Shown here in pieces: positions 20,245-29,603 of a stretch of 64,000 bases of DNA. How positions within the stretch are numbered: position 1 is the stretch's first letter; each line of letters begins with the position of its first letter. Source of the DNA: Flavobacterium fontis (GTDB lineage: Bacteria; Bacteroidota; Bacteroidia; Flavobacteriales; Flavobacteriaceae); assembly GCF_900129405.1 (NCBI RefSeq), contig NZ_FQVQ01000002.1, positions 1-64,000 on the forward strand. The letters are read 5' to 3'. The position numbers and the translations under genes are program-made. The notes beneath the pieces were generated by a model. That model saw only the letters and a program-made list of their open reading frames with translations, did not search any database and was not told where the DNA came from.

Positions 20245-23200
20245 TTAATTTCCTAATTTTTTAACCCATTTCTGACCGTTGGCAAAAACACCTTTGACAA
20301 TCAAAATTGCATTCGTAGGCAAATGATTAACAGTGTGTTGAAACCCTTCTACAGTTCCTGATGCATGTAATTTACGGCCGTTCAAATCAAAAACTTCCAC
20401 CGACTGCAAAGCCTCTTCTTGGGATTGAATCATTAACTGACCTTTGTTCAACTGTACTTTCACGCCGGGCGTATCGGTGATTGTTGGGGTATTCAATAAG
20501 GTTTGGTACTGAATTTCAAAACGGTTAGCAAAACTTCCGAGAGCCGTGGTAAACGTATAACCACCCTCATTCAATAAATGCATTGCACCCGTTTCATTAT
20601 CTTTCAAATACACCGCTGTATCGGCTTCAAACACTCCTTCAATACCATCTAATGCAATCGTGTAAGAACCTGCAGCTTCTACTGTGTACGACAAGGGCAC
20701 TACATCGGTAGGCATAAATGGAGCCTGACGTCCTTGAATCGCAAAGCCTTCACTTCCAATAGTTGAGCTCAACAAAATAGTTCCATCAGCAATTTGCTTG
20801 GCATCAATTTCGGTATCCAATCCATTCGTAGCTTCTGCAAAATACCCCACCATGATTTGAGAAAAAGCACCATTGGTATTGGTCATTTTCAACCAGTAAC
20901 GGTCATTAGACACGCTCTGCGTCGCATTTTCACCTGCTCTAAACATTTGATTCGCATTGTTCAAAATACGCATATCGTTATTGAACACCACTTCAGTAGC
21001 ATTTTCGCGAGCTTCTACAATAAATCCTTGTCCTACTTGAATAACCCCGTTAGGATTCACCCCTTCCCCATTGGAAGAATGTCCGAATTTAGAAATCGCC
21101 CAGTACGAATTGTGAGGAGCTCCGTTGGTTTTTCTCCAAAAATAAACCGTACCGCGGATGTTATTTTGATTCGCATCCAAAAACTTCTCCAAGCTAATGG
21201 TTGATGGATATGGATTTCCAATCATATTAAAGCGTTTTGTTGGGTCGGCCGAATTGGTCAAAGGCATCGAAATGGTTCCATTGTGAGGTACGCCTACAAA
21301 TTGTCCGTTCCAAATTGTAGCCCAGGTAGGATGATTGTTGGGAACACGAATTAAATACCCTCGAGCTCGTTCCATCGTCACTGAAGCTGGAGCCGTAATC
21401 GAATTGAAGAAGTTGGTGGTTGTGTTGTAACTGTAAAAACGCGACGTTGGAGAAACCGATGTCAAAGGAGAAAACCCTAATAAGTTTTGTCCAGTTACAG
21501 GTGCCGACCACATAATATAATCCAAACGTTTTAAAGCACTACTTCTACGACGAACGGTAATGGGAGTTGCATTGGTCACCGCATTGATTTGTACCAAGTT
21601 GGCATTGCTTTCTACGATGAAATTGGTAGCCGCCGTAGTTGAAATTTGATTTGTAACGGTAAGATTTCTTCCGGCTCTCACGGTCAACACGCCTGTACCA
21701 CTTACCACTACATTATACGCAGTACCATTCGTAGCAATAATTTCAGCCGTTTTAGCCGTGCCAATGCTCACTTTACAATACGCGTTTGGCACTACATTTT
21801 CAGCCCAGTTTCCAGGTACATTCCATAGCGTGTTGATTGCGCCTGTCCAATTGCTGTTTCCTAAAACCTCGATTGATTCTTCAGAAGGTGTACCACAATC
21901 GCCTGTGATTTGAACATAATATTTTCCTGGACCCATATTGGGCAACACAGCACCTGTTCCTAAAAAGTCGCCATTCCCATTGGGCGCTGAATACCAAGAG
22001 GCATTGGCATTGGTTCCTGTTAAGCCATTGACACGCAAAGTGGTGGTTTGATTGGCTAACAAATCATTGGCATCAGCCGTGACACTAGTATAATTTACGG
22101 GTTCGATTACTACTACAGTAACTTCAGCGGTAGAAGAACATCCAAAACTATTGGTCGCTGTTACCGTGTAGGTTGTGGTTACCGATGGGGTCAATCCTGT
22201 TGGATTTTTAACATTTGAAGTAAACCCTGCCGGATTCGAAGTCCATGCATAGGTAGCTTCTGGAGCACTGCTTAACGTTCCATTGATTACAACATTATCA
22301 ATCGCCCAATACCAATCCCATGAAGCATCATATTTGAAACGAATGGCCAAATTAGACTGATTTAAATACGCATTTAGATTGAGCGTAGCAGTTGTAAAAT
22401 TATTGGCAGCGCCTTGTGTTGAAGAATAGGTCACCAAATCAACCCAATTTCCGTTGGTAAAAATTTGAACTACCGCTGCTTCTGTTCCGTTAAAACGATA
22501 ATAGTGTTGAAAAGATAAGGTAGCCGCAGCTAATCCAACAGTTGAAAACGTTGGGGATTGTAATGTAGTCGCAGTGATACTGCCTACACCTTGAGCATCG
22601 CTGTCTGATAAATAGAATTGGGAATTATCGGGCGAGGTAAACACATCAAATGTATTGTCATAGCCGCTAGAACGTAAGGTCCATGCCGCAAGTGCTGGAT
22701 TTCCTAATGTACTTGTATTGGTAGTTGTCCAGTTGTTGGTCGCACTGTTAAAATTTTCATTCAATACCGTAACCGACGTTGAAGAATTCGAGTTGGCAGA
22801 GGCAATCAAATTAACCGACTGACCCAAACATAACGGATTGGGAACACTAGCCACAGCCGTAACTTGGGTAGGTGAAGGATTGATTCGAATCGTTCCAGTC
22901 GCTACAACTGAAGAACATCCTCCGATAAGTGGAATACTATAGTTGAACGTTCCCGCTACGGTAGGTGTTCCACTGATGGTAATTGTGTTTGAACTCCAAG
23001 TTGCCGTTACACCAGCGGGTAAACCTGTAGCCGTACCGATTCCAGTTGCTCCTTGTGTGCTGTGGGTGATAGAAGGCATTGTGGCATTTAAACATAGGGT
23101 TGGTGAACTAGAAGCGCTTCCTACGGTAAAGGGAGCCGCTCTTCGCAACACCAACAAGATGGAGGAACTACGATCAGAACCCGATAAAGTTACAGTTCCA

Positions 23201-23955
23201 TCTCCTGTTGCACCTGATAAAACACAAGCATTCCATGCCGCTCCCACTGAAGCATCATCAGTAAGGGTGGTATTGTGATCAAAAAGTTCTGTGCGTGAAT
23301 TCGACCAATTGCTGAATGTACGGTCATTATTTATCATAGAAATCATCAATACCGCTGCATTGGCTGATGAAACCGTAGTTCCAGTGGCTGTTGGAGTCGC
23401 TGAATTTTGATTGTTGAATGTTCCAGGAACTACGTCAAAAGGACCTCCAGCGGTTCCATTAGGGCGAAGCGCATTGGTGGCAACCCCTGAGAAAGCCACG
23501 ATACTTCCGATGGCCATATCCGCTCTATCGTTGGGCATGGCAAAAGAAAAGTTTGCCCCTTCGGTGCCATCGGCAATACGATATAAAATAGTTCCAAACC
23601 AAGCATTATCGCCATTAGCCGTTCCATCCGAACGTACCAATCCACTGGATACTAAAATCCAACCCGAGGCGGTATTGGCCGATAATCCTCCATTATCATT
23701 ATCGGTTTCATTTTGAACAATCGTAGCAATCAAAACATCACCCGCTACTACGCCTGCAGGTCTTGCAATGGATAACGTTCTGTTGGAACCCGACAAGTTG
23801 GAGGCATTGGTGGTAGCAGTACCACGTTGTGCAATTTGCCCCCATGAAATCGAAACACAAAACAGCAAGGCCAAAAGTAAAAAGGCTTGCTTCAAAAAGC
23901 GTGTGTTTGTAAATGCAGGGCGAAAAATTTGATTTTGGGTAATCATTGTTTTCAT
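20245..23955 (-). CDS. T9SS type C secreted protein with jelly-roll inside an Ig-like domain
   Basis: 1236 residues with a signal peptide ending near SWGQ (residue 40); an ATG at codon 4 is an alternative start. Residues about 40-270 form an N-terminal domain (IAQRGTATTNAS...SSSILLVLRR) seen in other bacteroidete surface proteins but not named here. Then a putative-Ig region, an Ig-like domain split by a jelly-roll (about 388-562, WYWAIDNV near its end), another Ig-like/PKD-like domain, the conserved C-terminal module from about 698 (SALKRLDYIMWSAPV, GYLIRVPNNHP), and a type C sorting region from about 1000 (NANQMFR) to KKLGN. It shares its module subtype with the 24309 and 29604 proteins. 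Own terminator downstream. Probably a surface adhesin; ligand unknown. Confidence 0.9.
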   Translation of the reverse strand: MKTMITQNQIFRPAFTNTRFLKQAFLLLALLFCVSISWGQIAQRGTATTNASNLSGSNRTLSIARPAGVVAGDVLIATIVQNETDNDNGGLSANTASGWILVSSGLVRSDGTANGDNAWFGTILYRIADGTEGANFSFAMPNDRADMAIGSIVAFSGVATNALRPNGTAGGPFDVVPGTFNNQNSATPTATGTTVSSANAAVLMISMINNDRTFSNWSNSRTELFDHNTTLTDDASVGAAWNACVLSGATGDGTVTLSGSDRSSSILLVLRRAAPFTVGSASSSPTLCLNATMPSITHSTQGATGIGTATGLPAGVTATWSSNTITISGTPTVAGTFNYSIPLIGGCSSVVATGTIRINPSPTQVTAVASVPNPLCLGQSVNLIASANSNSSTSVTVLNENFNSATNNWTTTNTSTLGNPALAAWTLRSSGYDNTFDVFTSPDNSQFYLSDSDAQGVGSITATTLQSPTFSTVGLAAATLSFQHYYRFNGTEAAVVQIFTNGNWVDLVTYSSTQGAANNFTTATLNLNAYLNQSNLAIRFKYDASWDWYWAIDNVVINGTLSSAPEATYAWTSNPAGFTSNVKNPTGLTPSVTTTYTVTATNSFGCSSTAEVTVVVIEPVNYTSVTADANDLLANQTTTLRVNGLTGTNANASWYSAPNGNGDFLGTGAVLPNMGPGKYYVQITGDCGTPSEESIEVLGNSNWTGAINTLWNVPGNWAENVVPNAYCKVSIGTAKTAEIIATNGTAYNVVVSGTGVLTVRAGRNLTVTNQISTTAATNFIVESNANLVQINAVTNATPITVRRRSSALKRLDYIMWSAPVTGQNLLGFSPLTSVSPTSRFYSYNTTTNFFNSITAPASVTMERARGYLIRVPNNHPTWATIWNGQFVGVPHNGTISMPLTNSADPTKRFNMIGNPYPSTISLEKFLDANQNNIRGTVYFWRKTNGAPHNSYWAISKFGHSSNGEGVNPNGVIQVGQGFIVEARENATEVVFNNDMRILNNANQMFRAGENATQSVSNDRYWLKMTNTNGAFSQIMVGYFAEATNGLDTEIDAKQIADGTILLSSTIGSEGFAIQGRQAPFMPTDVVPLSYTVEAAGSYTIALDGIEGVFEADTAVYLKDNETGAMHLLNEGGYTFTTALGSFANRFEIQYQTLLNTPTITDTPGVKVQLNKGQLMIQSQEEALQSVEVFDLNGRKLHASGTVEGFQHTVNHLPTNAILIVKGVFANGQKWVKKLGN

Positions 23956-24259
23956 GATGTGTAGGTTTTTTTATTTGTAAATTGGTGTTACAAAATTGAT
24001 GTGTATTCCTACATTTTGAAAAACAAATCGATTAGTTGCCCTAAAAATCGTTGAAGTTTACTTTTTTACAAATTGAATGCTTTTTGTAGGTTTTTTCTGT
24101 TTTTTCATCGATAACACGCTTCCGATAAACGGTATCATTTTTCAGATAAAAGAGTAAAATCAAACTATTCAATACGAGTGTTTACCTCAAAAAACGCCAA
24201 GAAGCAACCAAAATAAAATTAACTATCAATTTTGGATTCGTATTTCAACACTAATCACC
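23956..24259. other. Intergenic region upstream of the 20245-23955 gene
   Basis: AT-rich, no plausible gene. It carries ATCGATTAGT at about 24027 and a weak -7-like sequence (CAATTTTG on the minus strand near 23993). Nothing else recognised. Confidence 0.5.
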
Positions 24260-24290
24260 ATAAAAAACCACCTCGTGGAGGTGGTTTGTT
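24260..24290 (-). terminator. Terminator after the 24309-28973 gene
   Basis: Perfect 10-bp stem AAACCACCTC / GAGGTGGTTT (24265-24274 and 24278-24287) with a 3-base loop and T run on the minus strand. Confidence 0.9.
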
Positions 24291-24308
24291 ATATCATTTA
24301 CAAAAGTA

Positions 24309-27300
24309 TTACAAGGTTTTCTTTGCGCCTACTTTTCCATCGGTAGTGGTTACCTGAACAATAAACACTTGATCGGGCTGATTGACAGGTAGTGTTACCG
24401 TGGTAGCATTTACAGCATCCATGGTCATAACTATGCGACCGCGTAAATCAAATACTGTTACTTTTTGAAGCGTCTGACTTGCTTGTACAGTAATCGATGT
24501 ATTGTTTCTGACCACCTCGAAACCGGTAGCCTCCAAGGTAGGATTCTCGTTAGATAATGCATTTTGATACACCAATTCCAAACGATTAGAGAACGTACCC
24601 GGTTGGGTATTGAAGGTAAACGGTCCCTGATTTAAGTCGTGGTAAGTACCGTCACTCAAATCCCGAATATAAATAGGTTGCGTTCCTCCTGTAAACAAAC
24701 CATCTACGCGATCGATCGCAATGGTGTGCTGTCCTGCGGTTGTCGCTTTGTAAGTAAGTGGCACTACATCGGCTGCATCAAAAGGAACGGGACGACCGTT
24801 TACAATATAATTAGTGCCGTTGATTTGTGTCATCAAACCTAAGTTTCCATCGTTAAAATACTTACTATCGGTGGCATCCAAGTCCAATGAGCCATCGGTA
24901 AAATATCCGACAACCGTTTGGGCAAAATCAACACCACGAGTAATGTTCAACCAAATACGGTTTTTCTCAATTGATGTCGAACGGAACATTTGATTGGCAT
25001 TGTTGGCTACGCGTTGCGTATTGTTGAATGCCATCGAAGTTGCATTTCCTTTGGCTTCAACAAAGAATCCTTGCCCCACTTGAATAACGCCATTGGGATT
25101 TTCAGTAAAGGCTTCCCCATTGTCAACGTAGGTTTCTGTAGCCATGTTCCAAGTACAATACGTAGGACTGTTGGCATTGTTCGTTTTACGCCAGAAATAG
25201 AGCGTTGATTCTAAAGCACTGCTGTTCTCCGCAAAGAAAGTATTGATATCTAACGTTGACGGATAAGGATTACTCACCAAATTAAAACGCTGTCCTGGAC
25301 CAACATTATTTAGAGTAACGGTTTTCGTTCCGTTATTAGGCACTCCTGTAAACACTCCAGTCCAAGTGGCTGGCGCTGTAGGATGATTGAATGGCAAACG
25401 AATCAAATACCCACGTCCGGTTTGCATGATATGTGTAGCATAATCGGAAACATTGTTGTATAAGTTGGTTGTCGTATTATACCCGTAGAAGCGAATCGTA
25501 GGGTTAACTGAAGTCAATGGTGAAAAGGCAAATAAGTTCTGTGACGCAACAGGGGATCCCCACAAGATATAATCCAAACGAATCAACGGGTTAGTCGTAC
25601 GACGTACCACAATATTCCCTACGTTCACCGCAGCAGGATCTTCTTGCAATAAATTGGCATTGCTGTTTAAGGTGAAGGTCGAACCTGTTGCTACTTCGAG
25701 AGCACCAAACAAAGATACATTGAATCCAGAATTCACGGTAACCACCGCATTATTGCTGACAAACATGCGACAAGCTTGTAAGTTAGCAGCTACGGTTAAA
25801 TTCCCAGTGACAAAGGCCGCTGTCGTAGCATTGGGAGCTCCATTACTCCAAGCAGTACCATTCCATGTGGTCGTTGCCACAGTAATTGTTGCGCTTTCTG
25901 AAAGCGGTATATCAACACAGCCCCCTAGGGTAATCGTTTGTAAAACCAACGTTTGACTAGCTTGAGCTCCACTCACCGAAACGGTTAGGGTGCCTCCTGT
26001 TAACACGCCCGTTTGTGTCGCGCCACCATTGAGGGTATAAGCAACAGTAGCTCCAGCTGTTCCATTAATCACAAAACTAGCATCGTATCCATAACACACT
26101 GAGGATACAGGGGCAATAGTAGCCGTAGGTTGGGGAGTTACTGTCATTGAAATACTATTCGAAGTCGCTGGTGACCCTGTCAAACAAGGGGTAGCATTCG
26201 AAGTCATCACCACCGTAACCACATCGTTATTGGTCAATGAAGACGAAGTAAACGTTGCACTATTCGTTCCTACAGGGTTTCCGTTCACACGCCATTGGTA
26301 GGCCGGTGACGTTCCGCCGTTGGTAGGCGTAGCGGTAAACGTTACTGAAGTTCCTGCACAAATCGTCGTAGCCGAAGCCGCAATGCTTACCGATGCATTC
26401 AAAATCGGATTCACAGACATCGTGATACTATTTGAAGTCGCTGGCGAACCTGCTAAACAGGGTGCTGCATTCGAAGTCATTACCACGGTAACCACATCGT
26501 TATTGGTCAACGAAGACGAAGTAAACGTTGCACTATTGGTTCCTACAGGGTTTCCGTTCACACGCCATTGGTAAGCAGGTGTCGTTCCGCCGTTGGTAGG
26601 CGTTGCGGTAAACGTTACTGAAGTTCCTGCACAAATCGTCGTAGCCGAAGCCGCAATGCTTACCGATGCATTCAAAATCGGATTCACAGTCATCGTGATA
26701 CTATTTGAAGTCGCTGGCGAACCTGCTAAACAGGGTGCTGCATTCGAAGTCATTACCACGGTAACCACATCGTTATTGGTCAACGAAGATGAAGTAAACG
26801 TTGCACTATTGGTTCCTACAGGGTTTCCGTTCACGCGCCATTGGTAGGCCGGTGTTGTTCCTCCGTTTGTAGGCGTAGCGGTAAACGTTACTGAAGTTCC
26901 TGCACAAATCGTCGTAGCCGAAGCCGCAATACTTACCGATGCATTCAATATCGGATTCACAGTCATCGTGATACTATTCGAAGTCGCTGGATTTCCTGTA
27001 ACACAAGTCAACGAAGACGTTAACACTACCGATACCACATCGTTGTTGGCCAATGTTGTCGTTGTAAACGTTGCACTATTCGTTCCTACAGGGTTTCCAT
27101 TCACACGCCATTGGTAAGCAGGTGTCGTACCTCCGTTGGTAGGCGTAGCGGTAAAGGTTACTGAAGTACCCGCACAAATCGTTGTGGCCGAAGCCGCAAT
27201 ACTTACTGAAACGGGTACGGGATTATTTACTACAACTGTGGTTGAAGCCGTAGCGGAACATCCAAAATTATTGGTTGCTGTTACCGTATACGTTGTTGTA

Positions 27301-28973
27301 ACCGCAGGGGTAACATTCGTTGGATTTTTTAAATTGGAGGTAAACCCAGGAGGATTTGATGTCCAAGCATAGGTAGCATCAGGTACAGTTGCCAATGTCC
27401 CCGCAACGGTTACATTATCTACGGCCCAATACCAACCCCAAGGGGAATCAAACTTAAAACGGATAAACACAGTGGGCTGATTCAAATACGCACTCATATT
27501 GGCTGTTACCTGAGTAAAATTGTTTGCGGCACCTTGCGTTGAAGTGTAGGGGCCTGCCAATGTAGCCCAGTTAGAGCCATCAGTAGACGCTTCCACTACG
27601 GCTACCTGCCCTGTAAAATGACGATTGTAGTGGAAAAAAGTTAAAGTAGCGGCTGATAATCCAACGGTACTGAATGAAGGCGATCGTAAAATAGTCGCCG
27701 TGGTACTTCCGCTACCTTGCGCATCACTATCAGAAAGATAGAATTGCGTATTATCATTGCTATCAAACACATCATTGGTATTGTCATAACCATCGGGACG
27801 TAATGTCCAAGCGGCATTCGCTGGCGTACCTCCTGTACTATTATTGATGGTCGTCCAGTTGTTGGTCGCCCCATTGAAATTCTGACTTAATAACGTAACT
27901 GCTGTACTGGAGTTTGATGTAGCCGAAGCAATCAAATTAACTGCCGTTCCTAAACATACACTAGAAGAACTTGCTACTGCACTAACGGCAGTTGGAATAG
28001 GATTCACGACAATTCGACCGGTAACCACGCTTGAGGTACAACTTCCCGTAGGAGTAACGGTGTAAGTAAAGGTTCCTGTGGCCGTAGGTGTTCCTGAAAT
28101 GACAATGGCCCCATCGGTATAGGTTCCTGTCACACCCGCAGGTAATCCTGCAAAAGTAGCACCATAAGCGCCCGAGCATGTATAAGTGATATTGGTAATT
28201 GGAGATCCAAGACATACGTTTTGGTTGTCTGTTCCCGCAGCTGAAGTCAGCACATTAGAACATGTCCACGTGACAATAATTTGCCCACGAGCTCCTGCGC
28301 CACCGGTAACATTTCCGTTATTTCCTGAGCGAACGCCACCACCGCCGCCTCCAGGTATTGACCCAGCAGTTCCAGCCGTACCGTTATTGGTACTTCCATT
28401 CCCTCCATTGCCACCACCTGTGGGAGCCGTTGCTCCATTTTGATTTGTAGCCGTTACACCCGCATTGTCTGGACCGGCAGAAGAACCTCCCCCACCACCA
28501 TTATTACCATTTGAACCATTAGCCCCTGCCCCGCCGTTGCGTGTAACATCACCCACCGAAGCTGCTGCAGTACCACCTGTTGCACCATTGGTATTATTGT
28601 TAGCTACCGAATTACCTCCTTTAGCCATCACCGTGGTGGCATTATTGAAAAAGGTATCACCACCAGGAGAGGCATTCGTACTTCCCGTGCCCACTTGCAC
28701 ATTATAATTTGTGCGAGGAGTAACGGTCAGCGCATTACGACGAGCATAAGCACCTCCCCCGCCGCCACCGGTTTCATTCCCGCTTGATACGGTTGTCCCT
28801 CCACGGCCACCACCGCCCCAACATTCTACGCGAAGTGAGGTAATCCCGTCAGGAGTTTGGAAGGTTCCCGTAGTGGTAATCGTTTGGGTTTGAGCAAATG
28901 CTGTAAATCCAAAGCCTGTAAATAAGGAAAGTAAGACAAATCGAATCCAAGTGAGCGTGTACTGTTTTTTCAT
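24309..28973 (-). CDS. T9SS type C secreted protein with Gly-rich domain and four Ig-like repeats
   Basis: 1554 residues with a signal peptide ending FAQ (about residue 28). Residues about 48-235 are extremely glycine-rich, with several runs of five or six glycines. A putative-Ig region follows, then an Ig-like domain split by a jelly-roll (about 354-528, WGWYWAVDNV). Residues about 588-951 are four near-identical 90-91-residue Ig-like repeats starting SVSIAASATTICAG and containing AYQWRVNGNPVG. A further Ig-like region leads to the conserved module (from about 1034, TTWNGTAWSNGAPN; IRLDYILWGSPVA) and the type C sorting region from about 1324 to KKTL. A -7 box lies at 29010-29017 and a strong terminator follows. 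The repeats look like a length-variable stalk. Probable adhesin. Confidence 0.9.
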   Translation of the reverse strand: MKKQYTLTWIRFVLLSLFTGFGFTAFAQTQTITTTGTFQTPDGITSLRVECWGGGGRGGTTVSSGNETGGGGGGAYARRNALTVTPRTNYNVQVGTGSTNASPGGDTFFNNATTVMAKGGNSVANNNTNGATGGTAAASVGDVTRNGGAGANGSNGNNGGGGGSSAGPDNAGVTATNQNGATAPTGGGNGGNGSTNNGTAGTAGSIPGGGGGGVRSGNNGNVTGGAGARGQIIVTWTCSNVLTSAAGTDNQNVCLGSPITNITYTCSGAYGATFAGLPAGVTGTYTDGAIVISGTPTATGTFTYTVTPTGSCTSSVVTGRIVVNPIPTAVSAVASSSSVCLGTAVNLIASATSNSSTAVTLLSQNFNGATNNWTTINNSTGGTPANAAWTLRPDGYDNTNDVFDSNDNTQFYLSDSDAQGSGSTTATILRSPSFSTVGLSAATLTFFHYNRHFTGQVAVVEASTDGSNWATLAGPYTSTQGAANNFTQVTANMSAYLNQPTVFIRFKFDSPWGWYWAVDNVTVAGTLATVPDATYAWTSNPPGFTSNLKNPTNVTPAVTTTYTVTATNNFGCSATASTTVVVNNPVPVSVSIAASATTICAGTSVTFTATPTNGGTTPAYQWRVNGNPVGTNSATFTTTTLANNDVVSVVLTSSLTCVTGNPATSNSITMTVNPILNASVSIAASATTICAGTSVTFTATPTNGGTTPAYQWRVNGNPVGTNSATFTSSSLTNNDVVTVVMTSNAAPCLAGSPATSNSITMTVNPILNASVSIAASATTICAGTSVTFTATPTNGGTTPAYQWRVNGNPVGTNSATFTSSSLTNNDVVTVVMTSNAAPCLAGSPATSNSITMSVNPILNASVSIAASATTICAGTSVTFTATPTNGGTSPAYQWRVNGNPVGTNSATFTSSSLTNNDVVTVVMTSNATPCLTGSPATSNSISMTVTPQPTATIAPVSSVCYGYDASFVINGTAGATVAYTLNGGATQTGVLTGGTLTVSVSGAQASQTLVLQTITLGGCVDIPLSESATITVATTTWNGTAWSNGAPNATTAAFVTGNLTVAANLQACRMFVSNNAVVTVNSGFNVSLFGALEVATGSTFTLNSNANLLQEDPAAVNVGNIVVRRTTNPLIRLDYILWGSPVASQNLFAFSPLTSVNPTIRFYGYNTTTNLYNNVSDYATHIMQTGRGYLIRLPFNHPTAPATWTGVFTGVPNNGTKTVTLNNVGPGQRFNLVSNPYPSTLDINTFFAENSSALESTLYFWRKTNNANSPTYCTWNMATETYVDNGEAFTENPNGVIQVGQGFFVEAKGNATSMAFNNTQRVANNANQMFRSTSIEKNRIWLNITRGVDFAQTVVGYFTDGSLDLDATDSKYFNDGNLGLMTQINGTNYIVNGRPVPFDAADVVPLTYKATTAGQHTIAIDRVDGLFTGGTQPIYIRDLSDGTYHDLNQGPFTFNTQPGTFSNRLELVYQNALSNENPTLEATGFEVVRNNTSITVQASQTLQKVTVFDLRGRIVMTMDAVNATTVTLPVNQPDQVFIVQVTTTDGKVGAKKTL
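26121..27209 (-). repeat. Four tandem 270/273-bp coding repeats (Ig-like units)
   Basis: Units start at 27209 (270 bp), 26939, 26666 and 26393 (273 bp each), reading on the minus strand. Each begins with the codons for SVSIAASATTICAG. The middle copies are almost identical at DNA level, including silent positions, while the outer copies have drifted slightly. Confidence 0.9.
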
Positions 28974-29009
28974 GTTGTTTTTTAATTATTAGATCTAGCG
29001 CTTTTTTTG

Positions 29010-29017
29010 CAAAGGTA
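29010..29017 (-). promoter_or_regulatory. -7 box (TACCTTTG) of the 24309-28973 gene
   Basis: Exact match to TAnnTTTG, about 37 bases upstream of the ATG at 28973. No -33 TTG at good spacing. Confidence 0.5.
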
Positions 29018-29040
29018 ACTCCCGTTTTTTCGTCGACACT

Positions 29041-29378
29041 ATTCATGCGTTCAACGATTAAAAAACTCGTTCAATGGACAAATTTGAAAAATATTTTGTA
29101 TTTCATCGGCTTTTTTATACACTTTATCGATTTTTTGTTTTCGATGAAAATACATAAAAATCCGATGAATAGAATTTCAATATGTTGATTTTCAATATTT
29201 TAATTAAATTTACTTTCTGCTAACATTTTTTTAATATTAGTGCGTTTTTTATGTAAAATCTTACACAAAAATCTGTCGCTGTAAGAGAAAAAGAATATTG
29301 GAGAATACCACTATTTTATTTGCTTAACCTTTCATCAGGTCTATTTACGGTAAAACATTATTTATGGTTTCCTTCTTT
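29041..29378. other. AT-rich intergenic region upstream of the 24309-28973 gene
   Basis: No gene seen. It contains ATCGATTTTT at about 29127 and a nearby TCGATGAAAA, and otherwise long A and T runs. The region ends where a GC-rich dispersed repeat begins. Confidence 0.5.
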
Positions 29379-29497
29379 GGGCGTGCCCCCGAATTCATCC
29401 TCCAATTCAATCAAATCCTTCGTCGGGGTCGGGTCGTTCGCTTCAATCCGGGCGCTCGTTCCTTCGGCCCGGGATTTCCACTACCACCCCTCACGCA
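29379..29497. repeat. GC-rich dispersed repeat, copy 1
   Basis: An abruptly GC-rich island in AT-rich intergenic DNA. It begins GGGCGTGCCCCC, has CGGGCGCTCGTTCCTTCGG and CCCGGGATTTCC in the middle, and ends CCACCCCTCACGC. A shorter relative with the same beginning and end motifs lies at 56112-56184. No reading frame of note. Confidence 0.6.
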
Positions 29498-29549
29498 CCC
29501 ATTGCACCTATGGAAATCAGTATAAATCACAAAAGACCATTTTACAAGA

Positions 29550-29586
29550 CACAAAAAAAGCTGCCCTCTCGGACAGCTTTTTGTAA
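29550..29586 (-). terminator. Terminator after the 29604-37358 gene
   Basis: AAAAAGCTG pairs with CAGCTTTTT, with an inner CC/GG pair across one mismatch and a T run on the minus strand. Confidence 0.8.
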
Positions 29587-29603
29587 GAAGTAGTGCAGAA
29601 TGT

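Noticed and set aside
28186..28707. Plus-strand proline-rich frames
   Set aside because: They are the antisense of the glycine-rich domain on the minus strand.
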